A model generated the notes under the pieces. That model worked only from the letters and a program-made list of their open reading frames with translations, was not told the DNA's origin and did not search any database. DNA of 64,000 nucleotides from an uncultured Bacteroidales bacterium (GTDB lineage Bacteria > Bacteroidota > Bacteroidia > Bacteroidales > Bacteroidaceae), in NCBI GenBank assembly GCA_949297215.1, contig CASFRV010000005.1:1-64000 (forward strand). The letters are read 5' to 3'. Shown here one piece after another: positions 60,338 to 64,000 of the stretch. A program made the position numbers and the translations under genes. Positions within the stretch are counted from its first letter, which is position 1. Every line of letters starts with the position of its first letter.

Positions 60338-61051
60338 TCAGCGCGGGCGGTAGAGCAGGAAGATGGCCGGCGTCTTCGACAGGTCGGGCACGGCGGCACG
60401 GCGCCACTCGCCCACCGTCATCGAGCGCACCCACTCGGCATCGGTGGTGAGGCCGGCGGCTATGCAGAGCTGCGTCTGTGGGCGGCAGGCGGCCAGCACG
60501 TCGGCCAGCATGCGTGCGTTGCGATAGGGCGTTTCGATGAAGAGCTGCGTCTGGTTTTCGCTGCGGGCCGTCTCTTCCAGGCGGCGCAGCTTGCGGGCGC
60601 GGGCAGTCCCGTCGATGGGCAGATAGCCGTGAAAGGCAAAGCTCTGCCCGTTGAAGCCCGAGGCCATGACCGACAGCAAGATCGACGAGGGACCCACAAG
60701 CGCCACAACGGGCAGCCCCTCGCGGCGGGCCAGAGCCACCATCTGTGCGCCCGGGTCGGCCACGGCGGGGCAGCCGGCCTCGCTGATGACGCCCATGGGC
60801 TCGCCCGCGCGCAGGGGCGCCAGATAGCGGGCAAAGGCGGCCTCGTCGGCGTGCTTGCCCATGGGATAGAACGTGAGGGCGTCGATGTCGATGCTGCGGT
60901 CCACCTGTTTCAGGAAGCGGCGCGCGCTGCGCACGTCCTCCACGATGAAATGGCGTATGCCGCGCACCACCTCGGCGTTGTAGGGCGGCAGGACGCGGTC
61001 GAGCGGCGTGTCGCCCAGCGTCACGGGGATGAGATAGAGAGCTGCTTCCAT
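60338..61051 (-). CDS. RsmI-like SAM-dependent methyltransferase (tetrapyrrole methylase fold)
   Basis: The 237-residue protein has LYLIPVTLGDTPLDRVLPPY, FIVEDVRSARRFLK, the SAM-binding loop GVISEAGCPAVADPGAQMVA and VALVGPSSILLSVMASGF, all typical of the RsmI family that methylates C1402 of 16S rRNA. It is a little shorter than standard RsmI and lacks its C-terminal extension, so it may be the Bacteroidota paralogue with unproven target. Its start adjoins the stop of the GldB-like gene, and the two are cotranscribed. Confidence 0.86.
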   Translation of the reverse strand: MEAALYLIPVTLGDTPLDRVLPPYNAEVVRGIRHFIVEDVRSARRFLKQVDRSIDIDALTFYPMGKHADEAAFARYLAPLRAGEPMGVISEAGCPAVADPGAQMVALARREGLPVVALVGPSSILLSVMASGFNGQSFAFHGYLPIDGTARARKLRRLEETARSENQTQLFIETPYRNARMLADVLAACRPQTQLCIAAGLTTDAEWVRSMTVGEWRRAAVPDLSKTPAIFLLYRPR

Positions 61052-61052
61052 G

Positions 61053-62060
61053 TCAGGCCGGTTGATAGCCCGCCGCGTCGAGCAGCTCGCGGCAATCGGT
61101 CATTTCCAGGAGCTCCGCGATGGACGTGTCGGGGTGATTTTTCATGTAGCTGTCGATGATGCGCAAGCCTATCCACAGGCCGACGCCGCGCGAATAGGGG
61201 TCGGCAAAATAGCCCTGCGGTGTCGTAAAGTCGAGCAGCGGGCCGAGCAGACTCGTGTCGTGGCCGGCCAGCAGACCGGGCTCGGAGAGGGCCGTCCAGG
61301 CCTCGCGTTCGTGGGCCGCATACCAGGCTTGCGACTTGGGGCAGGCGCTGGCCGCCTCGGTGAGCGGAAGTTCCAGCACGCGCGCCACGGCCCAATAGAT
61401 TTTGCCGCGCATGAGCATCTCTTCCAGGAAGGTCAGCGAGCCGCTGCCGGCGTCGGGCGCATAGCGGGCCATGAGATAATAGACCAGGCAGTCCTGCGGC
61501 AGGCGCGAGGGGTCGAGCCCCACGCGCTGGCAGGGCTGGAAATAACGGCGGTAGAGGGGATAGTCGGCTCCCATGTATTTATCCAGGCTGATGCCCAGCA
61601 GGCGGTCGCTCACCACGATGCTCTGGCGAAAGGCCGAGTTGAGCGTATAGACCGTGGGCAGCGGCATGTCGGGGCAAACGCGGCGCAGACGGGCAAAAGC
61701 CTCGCGCAGCTCGCGCTCGTAGGGGGCGAAATTGCCAAACTTGCGCCCCACGTCGGCCCGCAGCCGCACGAGCGTCGTGTCGGCATAGAAGCGGCGCAGC
61801 TTTTCGCCCAGGCTGTCGTCGCCCGCACTGCCCAGACGCAGCACGTCCTCGACGAGAATGCGCGTTTCGGCCGGAAAATCGGTGCGCAGACGGAGCAGCG
61901 ACGAAAACGTGCCCGTGTGGAGATAGTCCTCGACGGCGTTGTCGAAGCGCACAACGAGCAGCCCGTCGGCCTCGCGCACGCAGTCGGCAGCAGGCCGCCC
62001 GCCGCACCCCATAAGGGCAAGGAGAACGAGGATGAACAGGGAATTCTGAACTGTTTTCAA
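61053..62060 (-). CDS. gldB: GldB-like lipoprotein, probable TTG start
   Basis: GldB is an outer-membrane lipoprotein needed for gliding in flavobacteria and conserved in non-gliding relatives. The 335-residue protein has a lipoprotein signal (SLFILVLLALMGCGG) and the family blocks VYTLNSAFRQSIVVSDRLLG, GISLDKYMGADYPLYRRYF, and GYFADPYSRGVGLWIGLRII. An ATG at 62102 is in frame, but it overlaps the probable -7 box TATCTTTG (62084-62091). The TTG at 62060 puts the signal peptide at the N-terminus with a normal leader, so I prefer it. Confidence 0.82.
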   Translation of the reverse strand: MKTVQNSLFILVLLALMGCGGRPAADCVREADGLLVVRFDNAVEDYLHTGTFSSLLRLRTDFPAETRILVEDVLRLGSAGDDSLGEKLRRFYADTTLVRLRADVGRKFGNFAPYERELREAFARLRRVCPDMPLPTVYTLNSAFRQSIVVSDRLLGISLDKYMGADYPLYRRYFQPCQRVGLDPSRLPQDCLVYYLMARYAPDAGSGSLTFLEEMLMRGKIYWAVARVLELPLTEAASACPKSQAWYAAHEREAWTALSEPGLLAGHDTSLLGPLLDFTTPQGYFADPYSRGVGLWIGLRIIDSYMKNHPDTSIAELLEMTDCRELLDAAGYQPA

Positions 62061-62083
62061 ACCGTACAATATGTTAATATGCG

Positions 62084-62091
62084 CAAAGATA
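62084..62091 (-). promoter_or_regulatory. -7 box of the GldB-like gene
   Basis: Minus strand TATCTTTG, with TTTC 19 bp upstream as a near-consensus -33 element. It decides against the ATG at 62102 as the start of translation. Confidence 0.68.
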
Positions 62092-62263
62092 CGGGTTTCC
62101 ACGCATATCCGAAAGGAAAACCTTCAATAAATGCGAAAATCAAGGCTTTCCGCCGCTTTTTCAGCGAAAAATGTGTTGTTTTGTCAGCTCCGGCCCCGCC
62201 TCGCGGCGCATCGTGCCGCTTCAGCCGGCCGCACGGGGCCCGCCGCCGGAGGGGGCGCGACGC

Positions 62264-63286
62264 TCAACTGCGGGCGAAGAGCTGCGCAAACGTTTTCTTC
62301 CCGCGCAGATAGTAGGCCACGAGCAGGCTGCCGTCTGTGCGCCCCTCCACGCGTCCGCCCACGGCGGCTGCCAGGTTGGCCCGGCGGTCGGCCTCGACGT
62401 CGGGGCGCATCCGGCGGAAGGCACGGCGCGCGCGGAAGACGGCCCGCATCTCGCCCCAGCTGCCCCCGAGCAGAAACTTGGCCGCCGCCACATAGTCGAG
62501 CAGGGCGCGCACGCGCATGACGGGGCGCAGCTCCGCCTCGGGCAGGTTCTTATAGAGCATGAGCAGGTTGTTGCGGAAGTTGAGGAACGTCTTGCGGGCG
62601 TTGCCATGGGCCAGCGTGCCCCCACCCAGGTGGTAAACGCGGCTGGCGGCCACGCAGGCGATGCCCCTGCCCCGCGCCCTGAGGCGCCAGCACAGGTCGA
62701 TCTCCTCCATGTGGGCAAAAAAGCGCCCGTCGAAGCCGCCCGCGCTCTGCCAGTCGGTGCGGCGCACCATGAGCGCGGCCCCCGTGGCCCACAGCAGAGG
62801 CACATCGGCGTCATACTGCCCCCGGTCGGTCTCCACGGTGGCAAAAAGGCGGCCGCGGCAGAAGGGGTAGCCGTAGCGGTCGATGAAGCCGCCCGCTGCT
62901 CCGGCATACTCAAACTCGTCCCTCCGCCTGAGGCTCATCAGCTTGGGCTGGCAGGCCGCCACCTCGGGGTGGGCGTCCATATACTGCACAAGGGGCTCGA
63001 GCCAGCCGGGCGTCACCTCGACGTCGGAGTTGAGCAACAGGTAATAGTCGGCCTCCACTTGGGCCAGGGCGCGGTTGTAGCCCTCGGCAAAGCCGAAGTT
63101 TTCGGGCAACAATACGCGGCGCACAGAGGGGAAAGCCTCTTTGAGCCACTCGACCGACCCGTCCGTCGAGCCGTTATCGGCCACAACGACTTCGGCCCCC
63201 TCGCCGGTGCAGGCCACCACCGAGGGAAGAAAGCGGCGCATGAGCTCCACGCCGTTCCAGTTGAGTATGACGACAGCTGTTTTCAT
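62264..63286 (-). CDS. GT2 glycosyltransferase (rhamnosyltransferase-like)
   Basis: The 340-residue cytoplasmic or membrane-associated GT-A enzyme has AVVILNWNGVELMRRFLPSV, VVVADNGSTDGSVEWLKEA, the DxD-like LLLNSDVEVTPGWLEPL, and the acceptor-side block FFAHMEEIDLCWRLRARG. This is the WcaE/rhamnosyltransferase branch of GT2. It lies 10 bp downstream of the mtaB stop, so it is read with mtaB. The acceptor is unknown. Confidence 0.9.
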   Translation of the reverse strand: MKTAVVILNWNGVELMRRFLPSVVACTGEGAEVVVADNGSTDGSVEWLKEAFPSVRRVLLPENFGFAEGYNRALAQVEADYYLLLNSDVEVTPGWLEPLVQYMDAHPEVAACQPKLMSLRRRDEFEYAGAAGGFIDRYGYPFCRGRLFATVETDRGQYDADVPLLWATGAALMVRRTDWQSAGGFDGRFFAHMEEIDLCWRLRARGRGIACVAASRVYHLGGGTLAHGNARKTFLNFRNNLLMLYKNLPEAELRPVMRVRALLDYVAAAKFLLGGSWGEMRAVFRARRAFRRMRPDVEADRRANLAAAVGGRVEGRTDGSLLVAYYLRGKKTFAQLFARS

Positions 63287-63296
63287 TCTTTTTCGT

Positions 63297-64000
63297 TCAT
63301 TCGTCTGTCAGCACCGTGAGCGCCTCGCCGTCGGCCGTCGGCCCGCCCAGGCGCACGTGCGTAATGGTGTTGTCGGCCGCGCAGGCGCCGGCCGGCAGCT
63401 CCACGCGCACATAGTTGTCCGTGAAGCCGTGCAGCGGCCGTCCGGGGCGGGCGTGCTCCCACAGCACGGGGCGCACCCGGCCCACGTTGCGGGCATAAAA
63501 GGCCCGTCGCTTCTCTTCCGAGAGGGCCAGCAGGCGGGCGCTGCGGGCGTGGCGCTCGGAGCGGGGCACGGTGTAGGCAATGTCGAGCGCGCGCGTGCCC
63601 GGCCGCTCCGAATAGGTGAAGACGTGGAGCTGCGAGATGTCCAGCCCGTCGATGAAAGCATAGGCCTCGTCGAAGAGCCCGGGCGTTTCGCCGCGCATGC
63701 CCGTCATCACGTCCACGCCGATAAAGGCGTCGGGCATGACGGAGCGCACCTTCTCTATCTTGGCACGGAACAGGGCCGTGTCATAGCGCCGGTGCATGAG
63801 GCGCAACACCTCGTCGCTCCCCGCTTGCAGGGGGATGTGGAAATGGGGCATAAAGGCGCGCGAGCGGGCGCAGAAGTCGATGATCTCGTCCGTCAGCAGG
63901 TTGGGCTCGATCGACGAGATGCGGTAGCGCTCGATGCCCTCCACGTCGTCGAGCGCCCGCACAAGGTCATAGAACGTCTCGCCCGTCGAGCGGCCGAAGT
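63297..64000 (-). CDS. mtaB: tRNA (N6-threonylcarbamoyladenosine(37)-C2)-methylthiotransferase, 3' part
   Basis: The gene runs off the right end of the window, so only about 234 C-terminal residues are present. Sequence such as YRISSIEPNLLTDEIIDFCA, FHIPLQAGSDEVLRLMHRRY, AFIGVDVMTGMRGETPGLF and SQLHVFTYSERPGTRA is diagnostic of the MtaB branch of the radical-SAM MiaB family rather than MiaB or RimO. A TRAM-like C-terminal domain follows (GRPLHGFTDNYVRVELPAG). The iron-sulfur cysteines lie outside the window. It methylthiolates t6A37 in tRNAs reading ANN codons. Confidence 0.92.
   Translation of the reverse strand, partial: FGRSTGETFYDLVRALDDVEGIERYRISSIEPNLLTDEIIDFCARSRAFMPHFHIPLQAGSDEVLRLMHRRYDTALFRAKIEKVRSVMPDAFIGVDVMTGMRGETPGLFDEAYAFIDGLDISQLHVFTYSERPGTRALDIAYTVPRSERHARSARLLALSEEKRRAFYARNVGRVRPVLWEHARPGRPLHGFTDNYVRVELPAGACAADNTITHVRLGGPTADGEALTVLTDE

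Overview
The window is a chromosomal segment of a GC-rich member of the Bacteroidota, most likely the order Bacteroidales. The evidence is: many promoters with the Bacteroidota -7 box TAnnTTTG, GldL/GldM and GldB homologues, a type III glutamine synthetase, DapL, a Bacteroidales-type dipeptidyl peptidase IV, DUF4230 and DUF4738 lipoproteins, and paired HU-like proteins. I cannot assign a genus. The strong GC bias opens long antisense reading frames, which are not genes.

Region 1 (1-20.8 kb) is a surface-polysaccharide locus read left to right. It opens with the end of a WecA-like initiating phosphotransferase (frame broken), then wecB and wecC, which make UDP-ManNAcA, and closes with a WecG/TagA-type transferase that could use it. 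Between lie a Wzx flippase, a Wzy-like polymerase, five GT4 glycosyltransferases, two FrhB-like iron-sulfur protein plus pyruvyl transferase pairs, two hexapeptide acetyltransferases carrying poly-G tracts (G11 and G8), a FRG-domain protein and an alpha/alpha-toroid-like protein. The stretch from about 7.0 to 14.1 kb is visibly AT-richer, which suggests acquired cargo.

Region 2 (scattered through 3-25.2 kb) is the most unusual part. Three AAA_14-type ATPases with PD-(D/E)XK-like C-termini (3.9, 20.8 and 23.5 kb) each have a private array of short direct repeats at or around the promoter. The repeat periods are 33, 33/34 and 42 bp. Further arrays (33, 21 and 34 bp period) sit upstream of an acetyltransferase, the flippase and a small membrane-protein gene. 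Several units are dyad-symmetric.

Region 3 (25.3-29.7 kb) holds two small membrane proteins flanked by a duplicated 104-bp terminator segment, a DMT transporter, and a queuosine operon (VUT/YhhQ transporter, queC, EFR1-type ferredoxin, queF) led by a probable preQ1-I riboswitch. Region 4 (29.8-35.9 kb) is the branched-chain amino-acid operon ilvD-ilvB-ilvN-thioesterase-ilvC on the minus strand. Region 5 (36-40.3 kb) is accessory: a GNAT gene with a small partner, gene debris, two HU-like genes, a DnaC-like ATPase and a small membrane protein.

Region 6 (40.3-51.3 kb) holds lipoproteins, a clostripain-family protease, DPP IV, a Wzi-like protein, and a short GldL-GldM motor pair followed by an OmpA-like protein. 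Region 7 (51.4-64 kb) is mostly housekeeping: tRNA-His, folD, ffh, a GT2 enzyme, dapF, dapL, glnN, an RsmI-like methyltransferase, a GldB-like lipoprotein, another GT2 enzyme and the end of mtaB.
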